Counted from the first letter of the stretch, positions 10,989 to 22,331 are shown. The stretch is 64,000 nucleotides of DNA from Moringa oleifera (GCA_021397835.1 JAJFZO010000799.1:3782001-3846000); one strand, 5' to 3'. Numbers and translations are program-made. Notes: a model not told the origin generated them from the letters alone.

Positions 10989-13193
10989 TATCAATACCTA
11001 AATTTTTTCCTCATTGAAAAATAGATTAAGGAACGTGTCATGTCACCCTATAACCTGAAGAACAACATATAGTTTTTTTTTTTAGATCACACTAGGAAAA
11101 TGTGCCCAAAAGGAACTTGATGAATGAAAAACTAGATTTTTAGAGAAACTCAATGAACTTGGCTAAGTTATGTGGATTATCATTTTGCCTAAACTACCAT
11201 TAGACCCTTCAACAGCATCATTAAAGCTGAAGATCAGGATTAAGTCAAGGTTAAGAGTTTCTTTATATTAAGATTAAGTCAAGGTCAGGAGTTTTTTAAG
11301 ATCAGGATTAAGTCAAGGTTAAGAGTTTCTTTATATTAAGATTAACTCAAGGTCAGGAGTTTTTTAAGATCGAGATTAAGCTGAGTTTGGGAATTTCTCA
11401 AATCTAGAATTTTCCTAAATCAGGATTTCATTTCATTAAATCAAGGACTAGGGTTTTCTTAGGTTAAGATTAACTCAAGGTCGAGAGTTTTTCAATATTT
11501 TGATTAAGCTAAAGTCATGAGTTTTCTTAGATCGAGGTTAACAGTGAAGACCTAGATTGGGACATCTTTTTAACTCAAGGTCAACAGTTTTTTAAGATGG
11601 AGATTAAGTTAAGTCTAAGATTTTTCTCAAGTCTGAAATTTTCCTAGATCAAGGTTTAAAGTGAAAACTTGAATCGAGGTTTTATTTCATCCAGGCAAGG
11701 TTTGAGTTTTTTTTTTTTTATCGATATTAACTCAAGATCAGGAGTTTTACAAAATCAGGGTTAAACTAAGGTCATGAATGCTTTCTGATCAGGAATTATC
11801 CTAGATTGAGATTCAAAATAAAGACCTAGATTAGGATTTCATTTCATCTAGTCAAGGTCTAAGAGTTTTCTTAGACTAGGATTAACTCAAGGTTGAGAGT
11901 TTTTTAAGATAAAGATTAAACTAAGGCTGAAAGTTTTTTCAAATCAAGAATTTTTCTAGATCAAGGTTCAAAGTTAAATACCCAGATTGAGACATCTTTT
12001 CATCCAACCAAGGTCTAAAGTTTTCCTAGATCAAGATTCAAATCAGATATAAACTTATTTTTCTCAGAGCAAGGTCAAGAATTTACCTAGATCGAGGTTC
12101 AAAGTGGAAGACCAAGATCAACATTTTCTTTCAGCTCAAGATCGAGAGTTTTTCCCACATTGATATTTGAAGGTAGAAATCAAGATTAGGATCAAAATTT
12201 TTCCTAAATTAGGACTTAAAGTTTAAAATTAGGAATTTTTTCCAATAGCATTTCGATTAAGGTTTTCCATCTTTATAGTCTAGTTCGAGAGTCTCTTTAT
12301 CATCTTGTTTTGGAGACATACATCATCCTGATTGGGACTATACATCTTTAAAGTTAAAATCGAGAATTTCTACAAATGCAATCCAAGTTCAAGTTTCTTC
12401 ATATCATTAGGGCTTAAAAGTTCAACATATTAAGAATTGTTTGCCATCAAGTCCATAATTGGGATTTCTTCCATCATTAGGATTTAAAATTCAAAGTTTG
12501 GGTCAAGAATCAAAGTCTATCATAAGAACACTCTTCCTAAAAGGCTCAACATGCTTGCAAAGTTACACAATCAGCACCAGAGGTACTGATATGGCACGAT
12601 GTCATTGGAAGCAATGCTACTGATGTGACAGCACTCATCTTATTAAAAGAGGAAAAATTGCTAACATGGCAGGGTGAGTTGATGTTGCACATTGTTATTA
12701 GAATCAATGGTGCTGATGAGGTAGTACTCTAAGGAATGAATGATGTGGTAGAGTGTTCGAAGGCAATGCAATCAATTATGTGACAACACTCATCTTATCA
12801 CCTGATTCTTCATCAAATTGAGCAAAATTTGAGATGAAAATTTTATAAAAAAGGAAAAAATGATGAAATAAATTATAAACCACCTCACATTACAAAGATT
12901 AAGCCAGAAATTAAAATAATTGGTTAATGCGATGAAAGTCAGCTAGGTATAGCTGTTTTTGGCAGTTCAAAGGGTGATCAAAGAAGATAATGGCCTTGTA
13001 ACACTTGGATGAAACTAGAGAGTGAAAATAATCAGAACCAACAAACACACTTCAGAAGAGCCTCAGTAGAGCTCATGTAACAAAGTGGACTTTACTGAGC
13101 TTAAAAGCAGAGGTTGTTGAACCACTAAATTTTTTTTATCGCTTGCCATTTGATGATTTCCTATAAATAGAGATAGATCTTCAATTACAAAGC
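10989..13193 (+). repeat. 3' LTR of the LARD-like element, truncated
   Basis: It starts TATCAATACCTAAATTTT, parallel to the 5' LTR start, and carries the same series of repeats. Landmarks shared with the 5' LTR include CTCAACATGCTTGCA (12546; CTTAACATGCTTGCA at 4440) and the TATA box at 13162. The match ends about 13193 shortly after the TATA box, so about 0.8 kb of R-U5 is missing. Host-derived sequence of the inverted duplication begins directly there. Confidence 0.8.
13162..13169 (+). promoter_or_regulatory. TATA box of the truncated 3' LTR
   Basis: TATAAATA stands in the same context as in the 5' LTR. The LTR breaks off about 24 bases later. Any transcript from here would run into the inverted-duplication arm. 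Confidence 0.5.
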
Positions 13194-13424
13194 TATGTAA
13201 TTACACCATCTTAACTGAAAAAAAAAATACAAAATTACCATAGTCTAATAAATGCTCTGAGTAATTGCCAAAGATTGATCGAGCAGTGGATGCGCAGGAC
13301 ACTTTTTACAAAGATGCAAGGGACTTTGAAAAGATAGAGAAAATATAATTCAAAGAAAGGAAGCCACACTACATAGCTTGTGCCATGTGATTCACTAGCC
13401 AGTGACCTCCATAAGAAATTTTTT
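13194..13424 (-). repeat. Inverted duplication arm A, outer part
   Basis: Read on the minus strand, this matches 25050-25280. Shared words include AATAAATGCTCTG, ACACTACATAGCTTGTG and CACTAGCCAGTGACCTCC. The match resumes at 19031 after the Mutator-like element. The last nine bases, AAATTTTTT (13416-13424), are the left target-site copy of that element. Confidence 0.85.
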
Positions 13425-13569
13425 AGAGTTAATTACATTAGAAGGACCTATATTTTAGGTACAGTATCAACTTAAGACCCATATAAAAAATTACATCAAA
13501 TTAAGATTCACATAATTTGCAGTTTGTAATGCAGGACCTCTGTCAGTAAAACCCATTAGAATTAACCGG
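13425..13569 (+). repeat. Left terminal inverted repeat of the MULE
   Basis: Starts AGAGTTAATTACATTAG. Its complement is found at 18894-19021, with shared blocks such as AAAAAATTACATCAAATTAA and AAAACCCATTAGAATTAA. It has a 16-base stretch that the right repeat lacks. Confidence 0.88.
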
Positions 13570-14181
13570 ATGGCTCGCTCACTACATGTTCAAACATAGC
13601 CATGTGTACCTTATTTTTGCAAATCCCGTATTGTTCTTGGTTATCACACTCCAAAGACTTCACTCACGCTCATCATCACCTCGAAAATTTCTTCTCATTA
13701 TTTTCTATATTCCTCTTCAAACAATCAAAGATTCACAGTAAGCATCAAGGTGTTTTCTGCATTCGTAAGCTTCTGTCACCCTCAACGAGTTTATAGATCG
13801 AGATTACAATCTTAGATTTTTATGTATTAATTGATTTAAGTAATTTTTATTTTTTTATATATATTCTAGTAGATTTTGAAAACTCTGTCACCCAATTGAT
13901 GAGCATAATATGCATCGGGTTCAAATGATGAATTTCAGAAACTAAAATTTTCTAATTTTAAAACCCTAAACAATATAAATTTGTTTATGAATTTTATAAA
14001 TTCGATGTTGAAACCCTCTTTATGCGTAGTATTCTATATATTTGTGTATTTTAAATTGGTTTGTAATATCATATGTGGATCTTTTACAGTGGACTGAAAA
14101 TTTATAGAATTTTTTAAATTATACATTACTTACATTATTATTAGATACTTAAATTGATTAGTTTTTTTATAGGATTAGGTA
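13570..14181. other. MULE 5' region, non-coding
   Basis: Between the left inverted repeat and the first transposase frame there is no recognisable coding sequence. A short frame at 13602 has no family resemblance and is judged to be untranslated leader or intron. Confidence 0.5.
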
Positions 14182-17040
14182 ATGGTGCACTATTATTTGA
14201 ACTATTATTTTAATAGTTATTTATGTTATTCTTTTACAATGATGGGATATATAAAATTTAAGGTGTTTTATGATGGATTAATGAATGAGGAACCTAAAGA
14301 GTATGTCAATGGCAGAGAAAGCCCTGTTGAGCCTATGGATATAGATTACATTTGTTATTTTAACTTGGTTGACTTATGTATGGTTTATGGCTACATAGAA
14401 AGAAATAGTATCTATTATTTCTTACCAACTAACAATACTGTCAGTGATGGTATTGCATTACTGTGTTGTGATAAAGATATATTGAATATGTTAAATGAAT
14501 ATAAGAAGTTAAGCAAACAATTGATACAACTTTATGTTATGGTAAATAATGTTCACATGGATAGTACTGATGATATATCCAGTAATGTAGATATGCATGT
14601 GGATGATGAGGTTAATGTGGATAATGATGATTTGACTGATGAAGATGCATCTGAAAGGAACAATGTGATAGAGTAATTTGAGAATTAGTCATCAGATGAT
14701 GATCTCATGGAGGTTAGGATAGATCATGGAGTGAGGAATAATGTTGAGTATAATACTGAGTGTAGAGCTTCTGCTAGTAGGAAGAGGGTTGAATTTCCCA
14801 GTGATAAAGAAGTTGCCAATGATGATATTGATATTCATAAAAGTGCTGATGAGGGTGAAGTGAGGGGTCCAAAATTTGATCGTTTTGAGCCCAATAGAGA
14901 TATGGACCACCCTACCTTTAAGGTAGGAATGTTATTTCCCTTTAAATGGGTTTTGAATGAGGCAACTAAATAGTTTACTAGAAGGGCTAGAAGGAACATC
15001 AAGTTTCTTCATAACACAATAACTAGAGTCACTGTTTACTGTAAGAAAAAATGTGAATGGAGACTACATGCTACTAAATTGGATGGAGAAGACATATTTC
15101 AAGTGAAGACATATTCTGCAAATCATAGTCATGGTAGAGCTTACAAATAAACAAGTTACTTCTAGTTGGTTGAGTAAACAGTTTGTGAAGAGGGTTAGAG
15201 ATGATAATAACTACAAGGTGAAACTTATAATGGGAGAAGTGAGGAGAAAGTATCATGTGGATGTCACTAGGGCTACTGCATACAGAGTTAAATCACAAGC
15301 CCTATGGATGATAAATGGTGATGCTAAGGATCAATACATAAATCTTTGAGATTATTGTGAGGCTTCGAAACAGCTTAACAGGGGGACTTCTATCTTTTTA
15401 AAGACCATGTTACCCCCAAATCCTAGATTTAAGAATATGTATGTTGGATTAGATGGAATGAGAAAAGGTTTTTTTAGATGGAGTTAGACCTTTTATTGGA
15501 TTAAATGTTTGTTTCTTGAAAGGACTTTATAATGGCCAATTGTTGAGTGCTGTGGTCAAGGATGCAAACAATAATTTTTATTTGATATCTTTTGTTGTTC
15601 TTGAGAGTGAGAATAAAGAATCTTGGATTTATTTTTTGAAGCTTTGCTAAGAGATATTGGCCCATTTGAGAGGCATGGATGGACATTTATTAGTGACAGA
15701 CAAAAGGTAACTGCTACATTCTTATTTTATTTCCTTTTGATTTTATACTTTATGAGTAAACACGATTTTTCACTTAATTTATGCATTGATAGGGTTTGGT
15801 AGAGGCTGTCAACACTGTTTTACCAAATGCAGAACACAATCAGAATTTACATGCTAACTTTAGAGATCATGAATGGAAGGGAGATGATTGGAAGCAAAAA
15901 TTGTGGGTTGCTACATCTGCTTATTCTTATACAGAGTTCAAGGAAAAGATGGTTGTCATCAAAGAGAGGTCAATAGATGCTTACAATTATTTGATAGGGG
16001 TAGATAGATACCTATAGGCTAGACACACTTTTTTTTTTTAAATTATAAGTGTGATTTAATTGTTAATAATTTAAAAGAAAGTTTCAATGCATACATTGTA
16101 GATGCAAAAGACAAACCAATAATGACAATGGTAGAAATAATCAGAAGATAACTTATGCAGAGGTTTCAAGTTAAGAGAGATAACAAAAGGAGATATAAAG
16201 ATAGGATCACTCCTAGGATTCAACAAAACTTGGAGTCAAATAAGTTAGATGCAACAAATTATAGGGCAGTTTACAGTGGGGAAGGGTTGTATGAGGTGCA
16301 CTGTGAGGGAAAACAATATGCTATAAATATAGCATCCATGACATGTGCTTGTAGGCATTGGGATTTATTTGGTATCCCATGTAAACATGCTATTTATTGC
16401 ATTCAACACAACATGAGGCAACCTGAGGATTATGTAAACCCTTAATTTAGTACATCCATGTACCTTAAGTCCTATAAGCCCTTAATCTATCTTGTTCCAA
16501 GCAAGGAATAATGGGATGAAACCTCATCGTCTAGACTTGAACCCCCAAAACCTCGAAAGGCATCGGGGAGATCAAAAGAAAAAAGGATGAGAGACCCTAA
16601 TGAGTCTAGAGCTAACACATCTAGCAAATTAAGACATGAGTCAGTTAAGTGTTCCAATTGTAGTCAATAAGGGTATAACTGTAAGACCTGCAAGGCACCT
16701 ATCAACCCCAATGCCAAGAAAAGGAATGCATCTTGTGGACCTTCGACCACCAAGACTTCTGGTCGGCCATTATCAACTTCAACCAATCATGCATCAGCAA
16801 CCACAGCACCACCACAACCATCCAAAAAAAGAGGGAGATTTGCTATTGGTTACTTTATGTTGGTTAATGATTCCATAGGATATGGAATTGTTTATAGTCA
16901 GGTAATCATTTACATTTTTAATCAATTTTGTTTTACTTGAATGTATGTTTTTTGTACCTAATATAATTGTCTTATTTATTTCTTTATTTTCAGCCACTTA
17001 CATAACCTAAAAGGAGGTCAAGTAGAATTGTAAGCAGTGG
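14182..17040 (+). pseudogene. MURA-like MULE transposase, broken
   Basis: The pieces follow the order of a plant MULE transposase. An N-terminal region with an acidic tail (14182-14673) resembles the PB1-like N-terminus of this class. The DNA-binding N-terminal domain follows (FKVGMLFPFKWVLNEAT at 14923, then CKKKCEWRLHA and NHSHGRA). A frameshifted DDE core (15370-15790) has KDANNNFYLISF and SDRQK-like pieces. A SWIM zinc finger has CACRHWDLFGIPCKH at 16346-16389, and a C-terminal zinc knuckle has VKCSNCSQ then CKTC near 16660. Stops include 14674, 14971, 15148, 16015 and 16442, plus frameshifts. An intron probably separates 15705 from 15793. It encoded the element's transposase but can no longer do so. 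Confidence 0.88.
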
Positions 17041-18514
17041 TCGCCAATCAACCTAGTAGGTGCACTTAGTGCATTTGTAGTACTTATTGGATGATTTTGG
17101 TTAATGTTGGATAATTTGAAAAAATTTGTATAAGCAATGGATATTTTTGTGTTTTTTGAAAATTTATTTTGTTGAAAAACAAATGAAAATAATTTGCTTC
17201 GTTAATTAAGCTTTGTAACATTGGATAATGAGTAAGCAAACAATTTGATGACGTTATATTTTACAATTTTGCTTTTTTATTTTAATTAATTTAAATAGTT
17301 TGTATTTGATAATTGTTGAACCCAAAATTCAAAAAAGATTACATTGAATCATATTAATTTCAAATGATATACTATATTTGATCATCCAAGAGATAAAAAA
17401 ACTTAGAAAAAAATTTGATCAACATATGAGTTTCAAATGGAGATTTCATGAACTAAGACAAATATTTGATTACAAAGTTTAACTCTCTCCTAAAATTATT
17501 CAATAAAAAACATAACACAATGAAGCTTACAACTTATAAGATCAATACGAAATATTATCACATATTAGTTTGAATGAAGCTTATAACCTCTAACCCTGAA
17601 ATCATTTTTCAACTCATTCAACAAATGCTTCATCACTATTTTTTCTCATTCTTCATCAATAGAAATCGTGACATAACAATGAAGATCACAAAAAGGCTCC
17701 AACATAAAATCAACAAGCCTTTATATCATGCCAATTTAGCTTCAACCTTGTTTATCCATTCAAATACATTATGAACAACTCGATGTGCATGTGGACAAGG
17801 ATTTGGATCATGCAAACGAAAGAATCTACAATTCTTCGGCTGCATTAATGCAAAAAACTTGTGAATTAAATTGTAATAGTAATGAATACTAAATAAACTA
17901 GACTAGACTAAGATAAACTAAATATCGAGTAATTTCAAATACTAAACTAAGTTAAAACTAAATTGCATTAGATATCTAACATAAAAAAGCTGCAACCATA
18001 AAGTTTTCCTCTTGCAAATTTTGTTTTTGAATTCCTAAGATGAATAATATTGCTTATGTTGTCAAAATAGGGAAAATAGTGAGTTTTTGTTTTCAAAAGA
18101 CTAGCCCAATAATATGCAGAGCCATAACTTGGACACCTGCAGCAATGACAAGCTTGAGCACCCACTGGAACATAAACAATATGGAGGATTAGGCAAGACC
18201 TAACAACCTGAAAATGACTTCAACTACAAGGGTAACAAGAAACAAGTCTCTAAACTATTCTCCTGTTCTTTGTCAATTGTACAACAATAAACACATGTAT
18301 TGCAATATCTCGAAGTGTTAGCATCCCTAGCAGTATCAAACAATTGACATATACAAATTATTGTAATATCACAAGTAATTAACATAACAAAACAACTAAG
18401 GAATTAACATAAGCAATGAATCTATCTTACAGTAAAATCATAACTAATTTTACCAACTAGTATCAAAATCTTCTTTGACAATCATTAAATCAAATTAAAA
18501 ATATACTTCAGTAC
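17041..18514. other. MULE interior between its two genes
   Basis: AT-rich spacer. Around 17968-18165 the minus strand reads ACHCCRCPSYGSAYYWASLL, which may be a further exon of the GRF-type gene. The rest shows nothing recognisable. Confidence 0.4.
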
Positions 18515-18625
18515 CTTAGGTCTTGGGCAACTAATGAATCTTTTTCCAAAATTTGAAACAGTCCATGCAGTCCTTAATGACACATTGATTCCACAAAAGC
18601 AATGAACATCTTCAATTTCTTCAAG
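18515..18625 (-). pseudogene. GRF-type zinc-finger exon of the MULE
   Basis: On the minus strand this reads HCFCGINVSLRTAWT followed by NFGKRFISCPRPK. It ends at an AAG|GTAC splice donor (exon end 18515). The C-x-C-G, then N-x-G-x-x-F-x-x-C layout is that of the GRF zinc finger. No clean start codon leads in: the nearest upstream ATG (about 18674) meets a stop within six codons. In plant MULEs such a second gene opposite the transposase is known, but I infer the link here from position only. Confidence 0.6.
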
Positions 18626-18893
18626 TTTTCCTTTCTTTTTTTCGTTGTTTAATTAATAAAAATTTGTAGCCATTTTACTCAATCGATGCGAAAAGAAATA
18701 ACAAATTGAAAGAGTTAAAAGATGCGTACTTGAATCTCGGATTTCGATAACAAACGATGCTTGATTTGATAGATGAAGAAAAAATTTTCACATATTCTTT
18801 AGGAACAATTTTGCTTCATTTTACAGTGATGAAAGGGTCTTCAATATAATTGTACACTTAACAAGTGTACGTGTATCACGTGAGCAAGGCGTG

Positions 18894-19021
18894 CCGTTAA
18901 TTCTAATGGGTTTTATTAACGGAGGTCCTATATTATAAACTGCACGTTATGTGAGTCTTAATTTGATGTAATTTTTTATGTAAATCTTAATTTGATACTG
19001 CATCTAAAATATAGTTAATCT
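18894..19021 (-). repeat. Right terminal inverted repeat of the MULE
   Basis: It is the complement of the left repeat and ends ATAGTTAATCT at 19021. The following AAATTTTTA is the second target-site copy. Confidence 0.88.
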
Positions 19022-19450
19022 AAATTTTTATATTATAGTTATAGTAATAGTTTACAAACACGTTACCGTTTGATTGTATAATAGTACATTTATGTCTAAA
19101 CTTTAAACAATTATTTGGTAACTTCAAGAATTCTTTTTGTGATCATGATGCTTTATAGCAGGATATATATATTGGTATTCTACTGAGAACTTCAATGCAA
19201 GAAACCACATGAGATCTTTACCTACTGGTATTCTAATGACAACAGTTTATAAGCATTTGGCTTCACTAGCAACACAAGAAGGATATGGCTGGGACACAGA
19301 TAAGCTACGTCTAGCTGCTTAACTGGTTTGCTTACTTTAATAGTACCATAACTGCATTTTGGGTATCTCTCCAGCGTCTTGAGCATGCTGAAAGAGGACT
19401 TCATCAGGATTGCTAAAGAAGCAGAACACAAAAAATTGGAACTATGAAGC
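19022..19450 (-). repeat. Inverted duplication arm A, inner part
   Basis: From 19031 the sequence continues the arm interrupted by the MULE. Words such as AGTAATAGTTTAC, TTGTGATCATGATGCTTTAT and ATAGTACCATAACTGCATTT are complements of 25030-24890 and 24155-24125. About 0.7 kb present in arm B (24190-24870) is replaced by about 150 bases here. Confidence 0.85.
19316..19395 (-). pseudogene. SEPALLATA-like MADS-box exon fragment, arm A
   Basis: The minus strand reads SMLKTLERYPKCSYGTIKV followed by SKPVKQL. This closely resembles the exon after the MADS domain of SEPALLATA1/2/4-type transcription factors, which leads into the K domain (family pattern MLKTLERYQKCSYG). No MADS domain exon or later K-box exons are found nearby, so it is an isolated gene fragment. 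A second, more damaged copy lies at 24091-24180 on +. Confidence 0.75.
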
Positions 19451-20210
19451 AATCTATGGCATATCATTTTATATAAGCAAGAAGTATATATATATGAATG
19501 GGGCATTACGTAAATATGTTTTATTTACTAATCATATAACATATAAGATAAGAAATTGTAAAATAACATAGAGTGGTAGATCAAAGGCAGACTTCCCCTT
19601 TTTTTTTTTTTTGATAAAGCAAGTTGAAGATGAAAGAAAATGGGTGCAGCTGGAGTTGAGGTACTTTGACTTGTTGAGTCACACTCCACATTTGAGCTAC
19701 TACGTTCAGTTCATGTTACTAACTTCTGTCACCAATAAATTAATGCGAATTTTAAGGCCCACTTGGGATGGATTGGGCTTCTTTAAATCCACTATTTCAG
19801 CCCAAATATTTACTTAACGGATGTAATTACAGGAAAATTTTTGCTATTTCCTTTTAACTTTTTTTTAAAAAAAAACTTTCTTTAGTGGTGAATTTTGACC
19901 CCTTCATTTGTAAATTCTTACTCCTATATATTAGTCACGGGTTTCATAAAACGATGGAAGTGGACAAATATCAGCGACAATGAAAGCGACGAATTAGTTG
20001 CAGTGATAAATATTCACTGGGTAGAATGCATAGTCTGGAAGGAATGGTCACAGGCAGTAGACAGAGAAGGAGATGAGGGGTGGTTGCTCTTCTCCAAGAA
20101 AAGACAGCAAGCTAGCTACAAGCTCGAAGAAAAACCAAAACAGTCCTGTACCACTGAAACTCTCATTACCGGTGACACTGCCTCTCTTCTTTGAAAATTT
20201 TAACCAAGAA
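19451..20210 (+). other. Upstream region of the aldo-keto reductase gene
   Basis: No separate gene is seen. A TATA-like TATATATT at 19925 could serve the downstream gene. An ATG at 19954 opens a nine-codon upstream frame. An ATG at 20073 is in frame with the reductase start at 20211 with no stop between. A 16-base poly-T lies near 19598. Confidence 0.45.
19925..19932 (+). promoter_or_regulatory. Possible TATA box of the aldo-keto reductase gene
   Basis: TATATATT lies 286 bases before the chosen ATG. The spacing would give a leader of about 250 bases with a short upstream frame. Nothing else supports it. Confidence 0.3.
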
Positions 20211-22331
20211 ATGGAAACAGAGAGAATCCCTGAAGTAGTACTAAGTTCAGGGCACAAGATGCCAGTAATAGGTCTGGGGACGTTTAGCACCACTCTCTCA
20301 CCACCAGAAGTTCTCACATCCGTCACTCTGGACGCAATTGAGGTCGGATACCGCCATATTGACACAGCAGCCATCTACGGCACGGAAGAAGCTGTTGGAG
20401 GAGCATTGGCTCACACGCTTGAGAGTGGCCTTCTCAAGAGCCGCGATGAGATCTTCATAACCTCCAAGCTCTGGTGCTCTAATGCTGATCGTGATCTCGT
20501 TCTTCCGGGGCTGAAGGGGACACTGGAGTAACTATGCTTACTCTTTGGTGAATTATAAGAATTTTAGTTTGGTGGTCATCCGTTCATGAATGCTTGGTTA
20601 ATATATTTGTGAACTCATTTTACTCATGCCTCTGCAATGTTTAAGTTGCTGTCGGCCCCACGAAATAACTGTTGAGTGATTTTAAATCTTTTAAATTCCC
20701 GAAGCAACTTCATGATATGAGGATTGGTTTTATATTTATAAATTCATCATCACTTTTTTCGTTTTTAATATAACTCAATCTTTTTCTCATATGTCCAACA
20801 ATGGATTAAAGAATCAATAATTCTCCCTGATGTTAGGTTGATGCCATTGAAATTTGGAGTTTGATATCAATTTGTTGCACCTTTTAAAGGTTTTTTAAAC
20901 TTTATAAAGATAGCTAGTTCATGAAGTGAGATTTTTCTCAACAGACAGGAAAAAATTGTTACTTCTCCAATTTATATGACTAAATGTGCCAAAGAGACAC
21001 TATTGAATTATTCCACACCAATTGTGAATGGGACCAACCGCCATTGCATAATTTTGAGGAAAATCCTCACCTCATGAGCTATTTCTTATTAGTGAGTGCC
21101 ATGTTATTGTTTCTATTTCTTCATTATTTTGCTTTTCTATTTCATTTTATGTTTACATTTGTGATGTGGGTTTGTGATGTGGGTGCGTGGTGTTTAATTT
21201 TAATAGGAGGCTTGGCCTGGATTTTGTGGATCTGTATTTGATTCACTGGCCAGCGAGGCTAACAGAAGGAGCTGACCCTTCCAAATTCTCAAAGACAGAG
21301 ATACTTCCCTTGGACATAATACGAGCATGGGAGGCCATGCAAGAGTGTGTCAGGTTGGGCTTAGCCAAGTCCATTGGTGTGAGCAATTTTAGTGCCAAAA
21401 AGATCAGTCAACTCCTTCAACATGCTACCATTCCTCCCTCCGTTAACCAGGAAAACCATGACCGATTATTGACTTATACACATTCTCGTGCATATTTTAC
21501 AAGTACAATCTTATAAATGGTTTACTGTCTGACCTCCAAGTCTCGATCACACATTATTGCAAAATTGTTTGGTGAAGGTGGAAATGAATGCAGCATGGCA
21601 GCAGAAAAGATTAGTAGAGTTCTGCAAAGAGAAACGAATTCACACAAGTGCGTGGTCTCCTCTGGCAGCTAATGGAGCATCTTGGGGTTCCCTTGCAGAG
21701 ACGGAGTCTCCGGTCCTCAAGGAGATTGCAGCAGCCAATGGGAGAAGTGTGGCCCAGGTGATAGTACTCTCTTTGCGCTTCCATTTTACTTTCCATTTTT
21801 CACTTCGACTGTTTTCTCCCAACGCTAATTGGTTTCAGTTTGTGTACAATTCTAACAAAAATTTCAACTTTACTTGGCCTTGCTGTCACTAAGTACTTTT
21901 CTGACAAGAAGATATTCACAATTCAAAGAGCCTGTTATGCAAGCACAAAATTAGAGGTGCTTATAAGACAAGTTCCAAGAAGCTTAAAAAATCTTCATGG
22001 TTTCAGAGGGAAAAAAAAAAAAGAACATATAGTAGTTGAAGTAAATAATTTTTTGCCCTTTTTATGGTTTGCTGTTAGTCCAACTTGCCTACCATGCTTG
22101 CAGATTGCACTGAGATGGGTCTATGAGCAAGGAGCGACTGCCATTGTAAAGAGCTTCAACGGTGAGAGGATGAAAGAAAGACTTCAAATATTTGAGTGGG
22201 AGCTGACTCCAGAAGAATTGGAAAAGATTAAACAGATTCGACAGCAAAGGGGATATACTGGAGAAGCATGGGCATATGAAGCAGGACCTACCAAGTCAGT
22301 GGAGGAAATTTGGGATGATGATGAAGCATGA
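20211..22331 (+). CDS. Aldo-keto reductase, AKR4 family (chalcone reductase/methylecgonone reductase-like)
   Basis: This is a cytosolic-type NADPH-dependent reductase of carbonyl substrates; the exact substrate cannot be told from sequence. Exons are 20211-20527, 21207-21450, 21578-21757 and 22104-22331. They join to 969 bases, 322 residues, the usual AKR4 length. Start [19 protein letters not shown] is the family N-terminus. The tetrad is present: Asp and Tyr in [12 protein letters not shown], Lys in FITSKLW, His in [25 protein letters not shown] and [18 protein letters not shown] are the cofactor-side motifs. The end is EEIWDDDEA. Introns 1 and 3 are GT-AG; intron 2 begins GAAAAC, not GT. 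Using GT at 21442 would splice in frame but delete Val-Asn-Gln, including the nicotinamide-contacting Gln. An in-frame ATG at 20073 could add 46 residues. It sits between the arms of the inverted duplication. Confidence 0.88.

Larger units (their letters stand above)
3012..13193 (+). mobile_element. Large non-autonomous LTR retrotransposon (LARD-like, Ogre/Tat-type primer site)
   Basis: Two related blocks, 3012-5920 and 10989-13193, flank a 5 kb interior with no recognisable gag, protease, reverse transcriptase or integrase. The left block starts TGTTAATACCC. It is followed at 5922 by TGGCGACTCCACTAGGAA, resembling the tRNA-Arg primer site I know from Ogre/Tat Ty3 elements. The interior consists of two families of tandem repeats and purine-rich DNA. 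A coding-empty interior between long LTRs is the layout of LARD-type elements, which depend on an autonomous relative. The 3' LTR is incomplete and no target-site duplication could be found. It sits inside the CACTA relic to its left. Confidence 0.75.
13425..19021 (+). mobile_element. Complete Mutator-like element (MULE), 5.6 kb
   Basis: Long terminal inverted repeats (13425-13569 and 18894-19021) bound the element. Nine-base flanks AAATTTTTT (13416-13424) and AAATTTTTA (19022-19030) look like a target duplication with one mismatch. The empty-site order is visible because the flanks match a continuous sequence at 24870-25270 in inverted orientation. The element holds a broken MURA-type transposase on + and a GRF zinc-finger fragment on -. 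It is now non-autonomous. Confidence 0.9.

Noticed and set aside
13602..13796. Open frame of 64 codons at the left end of the MULE
   Set aside because: It has no family resemblance and precedes the transposase, so it is probably untranslated leader.
20048..20374. Open frame of 108 codons on the minus strand
   Set aside because: It lies antisense to exon 1 of the reductase, whose frame has clear family motifs. The minus frame has none.
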